Position numbers and translations under genes: made by a program
Origin: Streptomyces ortus
GTDB lineage: Bacteria > Actinomycetota > Actinomycetes > Streptomycetales > Streptomycetaceae
Assembly: GCF_026341275.1 (NCBI RefSeq)
Contig: NZ_JAIFZO010000001.1
Location: forward strand, 511,910-575,909
Length of the DNA: 64,000 bases
Reading direction: 5' to 3'
Notes under the pieces: model-generated
Database searches by the model: none
What the model was told of the DNA's origin: nothing
Seen by the model: the letters and a program-made list of their open reading frames with translations, nothing else
Shown: piece by piece, positions 17,374 to 25,710 of the stretch
Position numbering within the stretch: position 1 is the first letter of the stretch
Layout: every line of letters starts with the position of its first letter

Positions 17374-17832
17374 TCATGGACCATCGACGGGCTCGATGAC
17401 CTCGGCGCGTCGGCTGAGATAGATGATCGAGGACCGGATGTCGGCGATTTCGGGCCGCCGGGCGAGTTGAAGAACGAACTCGCGCAGTTCGTCGGTAGTG
17501 GGAACGGCGACGTGCGCGAGGAGGTCGGCCTCGCCGGTGACCATGTACACGGCGATCACATCGGGGAGATCCGAGACCGCGTCGCAGAAGGCGGACGCAG
17601 TCGGAAGCGCTTGAGGCCGGATCTTGATCGACACATGCGCCTGCACACTTCTCCCGATCCCACCGAGATCGACCGCGGCGTGGAAACCGGTGATGACGCC
17701 CCGGTCCTGAAGTGCCGCCACCCGAGCCAGGCAGGTGGAGTCGGCAACGCCGAGTTCGCGGGCGAGCTGCCGGTTGCTGAGCCGAGCATCTTGCTGCAAC
17801 CGGCGCACGATCGTGCGATCTGTTTCGTCCAC
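17374..17832 (-). CDS. Lrp/AsnC-family transcriptional regulator
   Basis: A 152-aa regulator. The N-terminal AsnC-type helix-turn-helix reads VDETDRTIVRRLQQDARLSN and RELGVADSTCLARVAAL. A RAM/ACT-like ligand domain follows (VQAHVSIKIRP, DVIAVYMVTGEADLLAHVAV). I chose the GTG at 17832 because GGGGGGTG sits just before it; a TTG at 17853 would add seven residues. It diverges from a DUF2000 gene, a pairing often seen in actinobacteria, and precedes the GNAT gene. A palindrome in the shared promoter region is a likely binding site. Confidence 0.92.
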   Translation of the reverse strand: MDETDRTIVRRLQQDARLSNRQLARELGVADSTCLARVAALQDRGVITGFHAAVDLGGIGRSVQAHVSIKIRPQALPTASAFCDAVSDLPDVIAVYMVTGEADLLAHVAVPTTDELREFVLQLARRPEIADIRSSIIYLSRRAEVIEPVDGP

Positions 17833-17852
17833 AACACCCCCCAGACGTTCCA

Positions 17853-17891
17853 ACCGAACTAGTTTCGGTTTCGAGCCAATCTAGCCGAAAC
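17853..17891. promoter_or_regulatory. Probable Lrp operator in the divergent promoter
   Basis: ACCGAACTAGTTTCGGT (17853-17869) is a near-perfect palindrome around CTAG. A second half site, CTAGCCGAAAC, follows at 17881-17891. Both lie between the Lrp start (17832) and the DUF2000 start (17936), and the spacing suggests two helical turns between Lrp dimers. Confidence 0.6.
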
Positions 17892-17935
17892 ATGCGTAGC
17901 CTTGCCGTCGAGAAAGCGACAATGAGTGAGGTTCC

Positions 17936-18340
17936 ATGGCAGGCAAACTAGTGATCGTCGTCGACGAAGGGCTGGAGCGCGGGGTGGCGGCCAACGTCAT
18001 CGGGCTGCTCGGTATCAGTGTCGGGCGCCATGTCGAGGGGATTGTCGGACCCGACGTCATGGACGCCTCGGGCATCTCTCATCGCGGCATGAGCACCATC
18101 GGGCTCCCGGTGCTTGCCGCAGACGACGATGCTCTCAACCGGCTGTACCAAGAGGCCTCGGATCATCCCGGCATCACGGTGCTTGACGTCACCGACGTGG
18201 CCGTTTCCTCGCGCGACTACGACACGTACACCCAGCGACTGCAAGACCGGGAGCGAGGGTGGCGTCCGCTGGGTCTTGCTCTCACTGGGCCCAGGCGTCA
18301 AGTCGACCGCCTCACCGGCAGGCTGGGGCTGCTCCGGTGA
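17936..18340 (+). CDS. DUF2000 domain protein
   Basis: A 134-aa protein of the DUF2000 family (structurally a PTH2-like fold, no established reaction). Typical features are the opening KLVIVVDEGLERGVAANVIGLL, the VGPDVMDASG segment and the TIGLPVLAADD loop. The ATG at 17936 has GTGAGG upstream. It is divergent from the Lrp gene with a shared operator, so Lrp probably controls it. Its stop overlaps a GTG in the next frame (18337), a coupled start for a short downstream frame. Confidence 0.9.
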   Translation: MAGKLVIVVDEGLERGVAANVIGLLGISVGRHVEGIVGPDVMDASGISHRGMSTIGLPVLAADDDALNRLYQEASDHPGITVLDVTDVAVSSRDYDTYTQRLQDRERGWRPLGLALTGPRRQVDRLTGRLGLLR

Positions 18341-18549
18341 CAGCCACGACCAGCAGGGTCCGCCCCGTGCGGTATCCGCTCTGGGCCAGAGGCACGACAG
18401 CACCTTTCGCAATCGCCGTCTCCGCGCTGAATCTGGGCTCCGCCGTCACGTCGCTGTCACTGCCCCTGGGCGGGATGGGCGACGATTTCGGCTTCGGTGC
18501 GGGCACCGGCCCTTTCCAACTTGCAGCAGGAGCGAGCCGGTCGGACTGA
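18337..18549 (+). pseudogene. Short membrane-protein fragment coupled to DUF2000
   Basis: A 70-codon frame starting at a GTG that overlaps the DUF2000 stop. It reads RPVRYPLWARGTTAPFAIAV then LNLGSAVTSLSLPLGGMGDDF, resembling the first transmembrane helix of an MFS-type transporter, and ends at 18549. If so, it is the 5' stump of a transporter lost by deletion. The next sequence on this strand has no matching frame. Low certainty: it could also be a genuine small protein. Confidence 0.35.
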
Positions 18550-18649
18550 CAAGGTGGTGAAGCCCCTGGTAGACGGGTTCACGACCGAGATCCACTGTCC
18601 GCCAGGAGCTTCGCGTGATTGTCTACCCGTCGTCTATCGACCTGCCCAG

Positions 18650-19060
18650 TCGCACCCTGCGGTTCCTGTCCGGACGGCTCCTTGCCCGTCCGTCCTGTCG
18701 GCTTCTGACAGGACGTCGAACGCGGTCAGCATCGTTGCGTCCGTGGACCGGGCTGCGGACGACGGGCCCAAAACCTGCCACGCCGCTGCCCGGTGGCGCC
18801 GCACCGTGTCACCATCCAGAACATCGTCGTAGAGCAGCGACAGGTTGTGCACCATCTCCACCCTCGCAGCTCCCTCTCGCAAGCGTCGCCCGCGCTCCGC
18901 AACACCGCATCGACCGTGCCCACCGGCAAGCCCCCAATCGTCAGCTCCACACCAAACCATGCGCCTCTCCGCCCCGGCTGTCGGCGGGCAGGATTCCTCC
19001 AGGGCTCCGTCATGGTGGGCCCGGCCGGTACATAACTTCGCCGCCGCCCCGGCAGTGCGG
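18650..19060 (-). pseudogene. Polyprenyl diphosphate synthase remnant
   Basis: Minus-strand frames match the N-terminal third of isoprenoid chain-elongating synthases. The first aspartate-rich motif is plain: VEMVHNLSLLYDDVLDGDTV followed by RRHRAAAWQVLG, which binds the diphosphate through Mg. Upstream RSYVPAGPTMTE and a shifted frame resemble the lead-in helices. After AFDVLSE the similarity stops; the second aspartate-rich motif and catalytic helices are missing. Frameshifts occur near 18940. The relic sits between DUF2000 and ltrA and suggests a lost terpenoid or quinone gene. Nothing else was recognised in 18550-19098. Confidence 0.75.
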
Positions 19061-19098
19061 TCGGGCGGGCACGAGAAGCGTCAGAAATACTGCTGCAC

Positions 19099-20379
19099 AT
19101 GAATGAACCCAGACCCACCAGCACGTCCGGCAAGCTCGGTCTGTCGCGACGGCTGGTCCCCATGACCGGCCGTGACCCGGAAGAGCACGGACGGACGGCC
19201 TCGCCGTTGGAGCTACTTTTCGACCTGACCTTCGTGGTCGCCGTCGGCACAGCGGCGTTTCAGTTCGCCGAGATGGTCGCCGAAGGGCATGCAGGCCAGG
19301 CGGTCATCGCATTCGTGCTGGCGATGTTCGCGATCAGCGTCGCCTGGATCAGCTTCAGCTGGTTCGCCTCCGCCTTCGCCACCGACGACTGGCTTTACCG
19401 GGGCCTGACGATGCTGCAGATGATCGGCGTTGTCATCTTCTCGCTCGGCCTGCCCGCGATGTTCCACTCCGTCGAGGAGGGCAGTCACCTCGAACTACGC
19501 GCCATGGTCATCGGCTACGTCGTGATGCGGATCGCGATGGTGCTCCAGTGGTGGCGCGCCGCCCGGCAGTCCCCCTCGTTCCACGATGTCGGCATGGCCA
19601 ACATCCGCTGGACGCTGATCGTCCAGGCAGGCTGGATCGTCGTGGCCTTCGTCCACATGCCGATCGCCGTCGTCTTCGTTGTGTTCGGCATCCTAGGCGC
19701 CCTCGAACTCGTCCTGCCGGTGCTGACGCAGGGCTCCGCGGGAGGCACGCCCTGGCACCCGCACCACGTCGCCGAACGGTACGGACTCTTCGCGATCATC
19801 GTCCTCGGCGAGGGGGTCGTCGGTACGGTCGCCTCCTCCGGTGATCTCCTGGGCGGAGGGGACGGCACTCACTGGACCTGGAACGCCATCGCCGTGGTCA
19901 TCGCTGGTGTGGGCCTGACCTTCGGTATGTGGTGGATGTACTTCCTGACGCCGTTCGGCGACATCCTGGTACACCGACGCAAGCGCGGATACCTCTTCGG
20001 TTACGGCCACATCCCCTTGTTCATCGGCGTCGCCGCAGCAGGCGCCGGGCTCCACGTCGCGGGCCTGTACATGGAACACCACGCCAAGATCTCCGGCACC
20101 GCCGTCGTCCTCGCCCTCGCTCTCCCGGTCGGCCTCTACACGCTGATGATCTACCTCCTGCACGCCCTGCTGCTGTCCACGGCCGACCGCTTCCACATCC
20201 TTCTGGTCGCCCTCACCATCGCCGTACTGCTCGCGGCAGTCCTCCTGGCCGCCGCCGGCCTGTCCATCGCGATGTGTCTGCTCGTGGTCATGCTCGCGCC
20301 GTTCGTCACCGTGATCGGCTACGAGACGATCGGCCACCGCCACCAACAGCAGATGCTCGACGAGCTCGGTAGGCAGTAG
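19099..20379 (+). CDS. Low-temperature-requirement A (LtrA) family membrane protein
   Basis: A 426-aa integral membrane protein with about 10-12 hydrophobic helices. The family signature is at the start: HGRTASPLELLFDLTFVVAV (about residues 32-51), followed by SFSWFASAFATDDWLYR. The C-terminal half keeps the ERYGLFAIIVLGEGVVGT motif. LtrA was named from Listeria growth at low temperature, but its molecular activity is unknown. The ATG at 19099 matches the family length. It stands alone, with decayed DNA upstream and no regulator beside it. Confidence 0.92.
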   Translation: MNEPRPTSTSGKLGLSRRLVPMTGRDPEEHGRTASPLELLFDLTFVVAVGTAAFQFAEMVAEGHAGQAVIAFVLAMFAISVAWISFSWFASAFATDDWLYRGLTMLQMIGVVIFSLGLPAMFHSVEEGSHLELRAMVIGYVVMRIAMVLQWWRAARQSPSFHDVGMANIRWTLIVQAGWIVVAFVHMPIAVVFVVFGILGALELVLPVLTQGSAGGTPWHPHHVAERYGLFAIIVLGEGVVGTVASSGDLLGGGDGTHWTWNAIAVVIAGVGLTFGMWWMYFLTPFGDILVHRRKRGYLFGYGHIPLFIGVAAAGAGLHVAGLYMEHHAKISGTAVVLALALPVGLYTLMIYLLHALLLSTADRFHILLVALTIAVLLAAVLLAAAGLSIAMCLLVVMLAPFVTVIGYETIGHRHQQQMLDELGRQ

Positions 20380-20765
20380 ACGCCGGCGGGGACCCCGATT
20401 GGTCCAGGTGACCGGTGGTACGGGCCGCCGTCGCAGCTCGGCCCTCTCCGGGCCCGCTCGCCGAGCCGGACGTCGGGTAGGCGAAAGGCCCTCCTCGAAG
20501 CCCACCTCCACGAGCGCATCTGCGCCGTGTCCTTGCCGCGCTTGTACGCGTTGAGGGCGTGACGCACACACAGGGCTGGGCCCCCACGTCGGGTCCTGCG
20601 CGGTCCGCGACTCCGATTCCTGCGCGATGTCGGCGACGCGTTATTTCCCCCCGAGGCGAAGGGGGCCTTGACCCAAGGTCGGGTGGTTAGCGTATTTCCT
20701 CTGGTGGCCGGCACTCCACCCGCCACCACCGCGGCCGTCATCAGCACTGTCACGAACACCCGCAT
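20319..20765 (-). CDS. Possible small secreted protein (uncertain)
   Basis: A 148-codon frame that starts with a credible signal peptide (MRVFVTVLMTAAVVAGGVPA), then becomes Arg-rich, with a single cysteine in ALCVRHALNAYKRGKD. It runs antisense over the last 60 bp of ltrA. A GTG six codons upstream (20783) has AAGG before it. No family was recognised, and the C-terminal quarter may be an artefact or frameshifted. The signal peptide is the only firm evidence. Confidence 0.3.
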   Translation of the reverse strand: MRVFVTVLMTAAVVAGGVPATRGNTLTTRPWVKAPFASGGNNASPTSRRNRSRGPRRTRRGGPALCVRHALNAYKRGKDTAQMRSWRWASRRAFRLPDVRLGERARRGPSCDGGPYHRSPGPIGVPAGVYCLPSSSSICCWWRWPIVS

Positions 20766-20783
20766 GAATAATCGAATTGGCAC

Positions 20784-21218
20784 GTCGAAAACCTTGGGGA
20801 ATCGGGCAACCGTATATGTAGAGCGCAGGAACGAACCGGTCTCGTTCCCGGGAACTATCCCGGCTGCTCCGCGGGGATTATCAAGATGCGCTGTTCGTTC
20901 GCATATGGATAAGTGACAGCTGTGGCAGCACGAAATTCATCTGCTGTGGCGCGGCGGACAGCAGGCAGTGGGTGCTTGCCGCTCTGAGCTGGTATGCGTG
21001 GACCGGAAGTGTAGGAGTCACCGAGGGCGGTGCCGTGTGTCCCGTCTTCTGTGTGGGCTTGATCGGTCAGAGGCAGGGCAGGCCCGGGCCTGCGAGAGCG
21101 GCAGTCCGAACAAGGGATGGGTGGCCCTGTTGCGGCGTACAGGGGCGCGCATAGCGGGGTCTCGGGCGACTTGGCGGCGTCCGTGGGGGTCTGTGGAAGG
21201 CACCGGTCGCTTTGTCTG
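20784..21218. other. Intergenic stretch with no recognised gene
   Basis: About 435 bp between the possible secreted protein and the NarL-type regulator. It is less GC-rich around 20760-20900 (runs such as GAATAATCGAATTGG and CGTATATGTA), which may hold promoters for flanking genes. No protein domain, tRNA or clear terminator was found. Confidence 0.5.
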
Positions 21219-21890
21219 TCACCGCGGTGGTTGCATCAGGCCGGACTGGTAGGCGAAGGCGACGAGCTGTGCGCGATCGCGGGCGCCCGTCTTGGTTTTG
21301 GCTCGCTGAACGTGGGTGCGGACGGTCAGAGGGCTGAGGAAGAGTGCGTCGGCGATCTCGTCGTTGGATCTGCCCTCCGCGACCACGGCCAGCACCTCGC
21401 GCTCTCGCGGAGTGAGGCTGCTGAATCGCTCAAGGGCAGGGGCGGCGGAACTGGGCGCAGGCAGGGTGAGGAAGCGGGTGATCAGTGAGCGGGTGGCTGC
21501 GGGTGACAGCAGGGCGTCACCGGAGGCGACCGTGCGGATGCCGTCGAGGAAGGCGTCGGCGGTGGTGCTCTTGCCGAGGAAGCCGCTCGCGCCGAGGTGC
21601 AGGGCCTGGGCGACGTGCTCGTCGGTCTGGAACGTGGTGAGGATGAGGACGCGTGTGTCCCGCAGCTCGGGTTGGGCACAGATGGCGGCGGTCGCGGCCA
21701 GTCCGTCGGTGCTGGGCATGCGGATGTCCATCAGAACGACGTCCGGGCGGTGGAGGCCGGCCAGCGTGATGGCCTGCTGCCCGTCGGCGGCCTCGGCGAC
21801 GACCTCCATATCGTCACAGGAGTCGATCAGTACGCGGAAGGTCGCTCGCAGCAGGGCCTGGTCGTCGGCAATCAGTACGCGGATCGTCAT
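21219..21890 (-). CDS. NarL/FixJ-type response regulator (module 1)
   Basis: A 223-aa regulator. The receiver domain (residues 1-120) carries the acidic pair DD at 9-10, the phospho-acceptor Asp55 in VVLMDIRMP, Thr in ILTTFQTDE and Lys in LGKSTT. The LuxR-type helix-turn-helix is at about 155-215 (LTPREREVLAVVAEGRSNDEIA, LSPLTVRTHVQRAKTKTGAR). The ATG at 21890 is preceded by AGAGAGAAAG and lies 16 bp after the kinase stop. It is the last gene of the MmpL-kinase-regulator module and probably controls the exporter. It closely resembles the regulator at 52139-52819. Confidence 0.94.
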   Translation of the reverse strand: MTIRVLIADDQALLRATFRVLIDSCDDMEVVAEAADGQQAITLAGLHRPDVVLMDIRMPSTDGLAATAAICAQPELRDTRVLILTTFQTDEHVAQALHLGASGFLGKSTTADAFLDGIRTVASGDALLSPAATRSLITRFLTLPAPSSAAPALERFSSLTPREREVLAVVAEGRSNDEIADALFLSPLTVRTHVQRAKTKTGARDRAQLVAFAYQSGLMQPPR

Positions 21891-21906
21891 GGAACTTTCT
21901 CTCTGG

Positions 21907-23070
21907 TCAGGCGCCGATGGGAAGTTCGGCCGTGACGGAGAAGCCGCCTTCCGGGCAGCGCCCCGCCCGAAAGCTGCCCCCGGCGGACTGAGCGCGTTCT
22001 CGCATGCTGATGAGACCGAAGCCTCCGCCGGGCACCCGCGGGGGCGTGATCGGGCTTCTGTCATTGCGCACGGTGATCGTCAACTGCCCCTGGGCGTAGA
22101 CGAGGTGGACATGTGCGGTGTTCACCGCGGCGTGTTTGGCAACGTTGGTGAGCGCTTCCTGCACGATCCGGAAGGCGGCCAGGTCCACCCCGGCCGACAG
22201 GGCCTCCACGGGGCCTTCGACAGCGATCGTGATGTGCAGTGCAGCGGCGGCGAAGGCGGCGACCAGGTCAGGAAGCCGGTCGAGTCCGGGTGCGGGGTTC
22301 AGCGATTCCTCGGCGGTCTCGGGCTGGCGCAGCAGGCCCACGGTTGCCTCGAGTTCGCGCAGCGCTGCCGTGGTCGTGCCGGTGAGTTCGATGAGGATGC
22401 GGCCGGTCTGCGCGGGGCGAGTGGAAAACAGGTGGGCGGCTGTGCCGGCCTGGGCGTTGGCGAGGGCCATGTGATGGGCCACCACGTCGTGCAGTTCCCG
22501 TGCGATGCGGATGCGTTCTTCGGTGACGCGGCGTTGTGCTTCCTCATGGCGGGTGCGTTCGGCGTCCTCGGCGCGTGTGCGGACGGTGTCCATGTACGTG
22601 CGGCGCGCTCGTACGGCCAATCCATGCAGGATGGGCAGCAGGATCCAGAAGGCCAGGCTCACCGTCTCGTTCGCCCAGGGCTCGTTCTCCGCATCCCAGC
22701 GCAGGGCGGTGGGCACGAGGATGACAGCAACCAGGAAACCGTAGATTCGGAGGGCTTGCTGAGAGGCCTGGAGAGTCAGTTCGTACAGGGCGACGATGAC
22801 CGGGAGCAGCAGGAGGGGTCCGAAGGTGCTGCCCTGGGAGCCTGCGACGGCGGTGCCGATAGTGGTGAGGACGACAACGGCGCCGGGGTGTCGCCGGCGC
22901 GCCGGCAGGCTCGTACAGGTGACTGCCGCGAGGGCGAAGCCCGGCCACCACAGGGTGTCGTCGCCGGCCCGGCGGTACTGGTTACTGGTGGCCGCATAGA
23001 TCAACAGGAGGAAGGCCGCTTCGACCAGGCGGGGGTGGCGATCGATGCGACGTCGCAGGCGGGTGACCAT
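21907..23070 (-). CDS. HisKA_3-type sensor histidine kinase (module 1)
   Basis: A 387-aa membrane kinase of the NarX/DesK class. The N-terminal 150 residues contain about four to five hydrophobic helices with short loops, so it probably senses membrane or intramembrane cues. The dimerisation domain carries the phosphorylated His in RIARELHDVVAHHMALANAQ (about residue 200). The ATPase domain has the N-box FRIVQEALTNVAKHA and the G-box GGGFGLISMRERA. The ATG at 23070 has CGGAGAAACC upstream. It lies 104 bp below the MmpL gene and 16 bp above its regulator. Confidence 0.94.
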   Translation of the reverse strand: MVTRLRRRIDRHPRLVEAAFLLLIYAATSNQYRRAGDDTLWWPGFALAAVTCTSLPARRRHPGAVVVLTTIGTAVAGSQGSTFGPLLLLPVIVALYELTLQASQQALRIYGFLVAVILVPTALRWDAENEPWANETVSLAFWILLPILHGLAVRARRTYMDTVRTRAEDAERTRHEEAQRRVTEERIRIARELHDVVAHHMALANAQAGTAAHLFSTRPAQTGRILIELTGTTTAALRELEATVGLLRQPETAEESLNPAPGLDRLPDLVAAFAAAALHITIAVEGPVEALSAGVDLAAFRIVQEALTNVAKHAAVNTAHVHLVYAQGQLTITVRNDRSPITPPRVPGGGFGLISMRERAQSAGGSFRAGRCPEGGFSVTAELPIGA

Positions 23071-23174
23071 GGTTTCTCCGAGCAGTACGGTGACCGTGGG
23101 CTGAAGAAGTGGGCAGGGTGGAGGCCGGTCCGGGCCGCTCTGGGACTGAGGGAGCGGCCCGGTCGGCGCGTGCG

Positions 23175-25427
23175 TCAGACCGTCATGGAGGCCCGTGGAT
23201 CGTCGGCGGGCAGATCGATGGGTGCGGAGACCTGCTGGGTGAGTGCTTCGCCCTCGACGTCGACGCGGGGCATCAGCCGGTCCAGCCAGCGCGGCAGCCA
23301 CCAGGCACGCTTGCCGAGGAGCGCCAAGACCGCGGGCACGAAGGCCATGCGGACGACGAAGGCGTCGAAGAAGACAGCACTGGCCAGTCCGAAGCCGACC
23401 ATCTTGACCAGGGATTCACCGCCCGTCATGAACCCGCCGAACACCGCCATCATGATCAGCGCTGCTGCTCCCACCACCTGGGCGCTGTGCCGGAATCCGG
23501 TGACGATGGCCTGGTCGGGCCCTTCTCCGTGGATGTGCGCCTCCCGGATCCGGGAGACGAGGAAGACCTGGTAGTCCATGGCGAGGCCGAAGACGATGCC
23601 CACCAGGAAGATGGGCATGGTGCTCATGATCGGGCCGGTTTCGTCGACGCCGAAGAGGCCGGCTCCGTGGCCCTGTTGGAAGACTGTGACGATCGCGCCG
23701 AGGGCCGCGCCGACGGACAGCAGGAAGCCGAGTGCGGCCTTGAGCGGTACCAGGATCGACCGGAAGACCAGGGCCAGGAGGAGGAAGGCGAGACCGACGA
23801 CGACCGCGAGGTAGGGAATGAGGGCGTCCTGCATTTTCTGGCCCACGTCGATGTTCAGGGCGGTGGTGCCGGTGACTTTGAAGTCGGCGCCGGTGGAGGA
23901 CTCCACCGCACTGCGCTCGCTGCGGATGGTGTGCACCAGGTCCTGCGTCTGCCGGCTGGTGGGTGCGGTGGAGGGGACAGCGGCGATCACGGCTGTGTCT
24001 TTGGCCTCGTTGAAGCGTGCCGGGGAGACGGAGACGACTCCCTTGGTGCCGGCGAGCTTGTTGGAGACCGCTGTCACGGCCGCCTGTGGGTCCTTGGCCT
24101 CCTTGACGTCGATCACCACGGTCAGCGGGCCGTTGAAGCCCAGGCCGAAGCCCTCGGCGAGCGCGTCGTAGGCGCGGCGCTCGGTGGTCGCGGTCGACTT
24201 GGCCTCATCGCCAGGCATGCCCATCCGCAGGTCGAGCGACGGCACAGCGAGCGCCCCGAGGCCGATCACCGACAGGAGCAGGACGGGCAGCGGGCGGCGC
24301 ACCACGAACTGCGCCCAGCGAACACCCCGGGGGGCCTTCGTGGTGGTGTCGGCCGTCCGGGTCCTGCCGACGAGGCTGAGGATTTTGGTGCGGGAGCGGC
24401 GCCCGCCCTTGCGGTCACGGCGCGAGAGCACTGCATTGGGCCAGAAGCCCAGGAGCGCCGGCACGGCGGTCAGGGCGATCAGGACTCCGACCATGACGGC
24501 GCCTGCCGAGCCGATGCCCATCTTGCTGAGCATCGGGACGCCGATGACGGACAGACCCAGCAGAGCGATGATGACGGTGAGTCCGGCGAAGACGACCGCG
24601 CTTCCGGCCGTGCCCACGGCCAGGGCCGTCGCCTCCTGCGGCTGGTGTCCCTTGGCCCGCTCCTCCCGGTAGCGGGAGACCACGAACAGGGAGTAGTCGA
24701 TGCCGACGGCGAGGCCGAGCATCATGGCCAGTTCACCGACCGTCGAGGAGAATCCGAAGGCACTGCTCAAAGCGGTGATTCCGGCCAGGCTGATGCTGAC
24801 GCCGAGGATGGCGGTGAGCAGGGGGAGTCCGGCGGCGGCGAGTGAGCCGAAGGTGATGAGCAAGACCACTGCGGCGACGAGAACGCCGAGTACTTCGCCC
24901 AAGCCCTGCGCGGCTTCGGTCTCCAGGGCGGAGCCGCCGACCTCGACGGTCAGGCCCGCGTCCCGGGCCTGCTCGACCGCCTTGGTGAGGTCTGTCTTGC
25001 TGGCGTCGGCGAGATCGTCGCCGGCGACCTTGTAGGTGATGGTGGCGTACGCGGTCGACTTGTCCTTGCTGACCGCGTTCGTGTCGAAGGGGCTGGCCGC
25101 GTCGGCGACCTGGGGCCCGTCGGCCACCGCTTGGACGAGTTCAGTGATGGCCGAGCGGCCGGCGGCGGAGGTGACCTGCCGGCCGTGTTCCGCGACGAAC
25201 ACGATGCGGGCCTCCGCACCGTCCGCTTCGGCGCCCGGGAACCGCTCATTGATCAGGTCGAATGCCTGCTGGGACTCGATGCCGGGCAGGGAGGACGAGT
25301 CCTCCGATGCCTCGGAGGCGCTGGAGGCCCCGAGGAATACAGCAGCCAGTACGGCCACCCAGGCCAGCACCACTGTGCCGCGCCTTCGGAAGGCCCAGCG
25401 GCCCACCCGATGCAAGAAAGTCGCCAT
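23175..25427 (-). CDS. MmpL/RND-family exporter (module 1)
   Basis: A 750-aa membrane transporter with two repeats of one helix, a large extracytoplasmic loop and five helices. Repeat 1 has GIDYSLFVVSRYREE and repeat 2 FGLAMDYQVFLVSRIREAHI, the proton-relay GxxxD(Y) motifs of the family. The N-terminus MATFLHRVGRWAFRRRGTVV is typical of Streptomyces MmpL proteins that export lipids, pigments or drugs. The ATG at 25427 has GGAGA upstream; another in-frame ATG lies five codons earlier. The kinase and regulator downstream probably tune its expression. Its closest relative in this window is the MmpL gene at 54059-56314. Confidence 0.95.
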   Translation of the reverse strand: MATFLHRVGRWAFRRRGTVVLAWVAVLAAVFLGASSASEASEDSSSLPGIESQQAFDLINERFPGAEADGAEARIVFVAEHGRQVTSAAGRSAITELVQAVADGPQVADAASPFDTNAVSKDKSTAYATITYKVAGDDLADASKTDLTKAVEQARDAGLTVEVGGSALETEAAQGLGEVLGVLVAAVVLLITFGSLAAAGLPLLTAILGVSISLAGITALSSAFGFSSTVGELAMMLGLAVGIDYSLFVVSRYREERAKGHQPQEATALAVGTAGSAVVFAGLTVIIALLGLSVIGVPMLSKMGIGSAGAVMVGVLIALTAVPALLGFWPNAVLSRRDRKGGRRSRTKILSLVGRTRTADTTTKAPRGVRWAQFVVRRPLPVLLLSVIGLGALAVPSLDLRMGMPGDEAKSTATTERRAYDALAEGFGLGFNGPLTVVIDVKEAKDPQAAVTAVSNKLAGTKGVVSVSPARFNEAKDTAVIAAVPSTAPTSRQTQDLVHTIRSERSAVESSTGADFKVTGTTALNIDVGQKMQDALIPYLAVVVGLAFLLLALVFRSILVPLKAALGFLLSVGAALGAIVTVFQQGHGAGLFGVDETGPIMSTMPIFLVGIVFGLAMDYQVFLVSRIREAHIHGEGPDQAIVTGFRHSAQVVGAAALIMMAVFGGFMTGGESLVKMVGFGLASAVFFDAFVVRMAFVPAVLALLGKRAWWLPRWLDRLMPRVDVEGEALTQQVSAPIDLPADDPRASMTV

Positions 25428-25440
25428 GAAAGAAATCTCC

Positions 25441-25452
25441 ATATCTGGATAT
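25441..25452. promoter_or_regulatory. ATATC-TG-GATAT inverted repeat before mmpL (module 1)
   Basis: ATATCTGGATAT, with 5-bp arms and a 2-bp centre, lies 14 bp upstream of the MmpL start, overlapping the leader just ahead of the ribosome site. It is the only clear inverted repeat in the 283-bp gap (25428-25710) and is a candidate site for the NarL-type regulator. The same element was not seen upstream of module 2. Confidence 0.4.
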
Positions 25453-25710
25453 CGGGAACGTCATTCACCCTGCCGGGCGACCGCATTCGTGTCGTCGGCC
25501 GTATCGACGATCCCCCGTACTCAAAAACAAGTAGGGCTCGGCGGGCTGCCATATCCCGCCGGTAGTCCTCCTGCGATGAATGGCAGGAGGGCGGGCAGAA
25601 CAGGACAGCGGCACACTTGACGGAGCACGCCATCGGTTCTGGTGAGGTGCTCGGTGTTGTCGGTTACCGCCCGCTGTCCGCAACAGCGGACCGGCGGGCT
25701 CGGGCGATCC

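Noticed and set aside
20968..21252. Small Cys/Arg-rich plus-strand frame upstream of the NarL regulator end.
   Set aside because: No ribosome site, no domain, and it runs antisense into the regulator gene.
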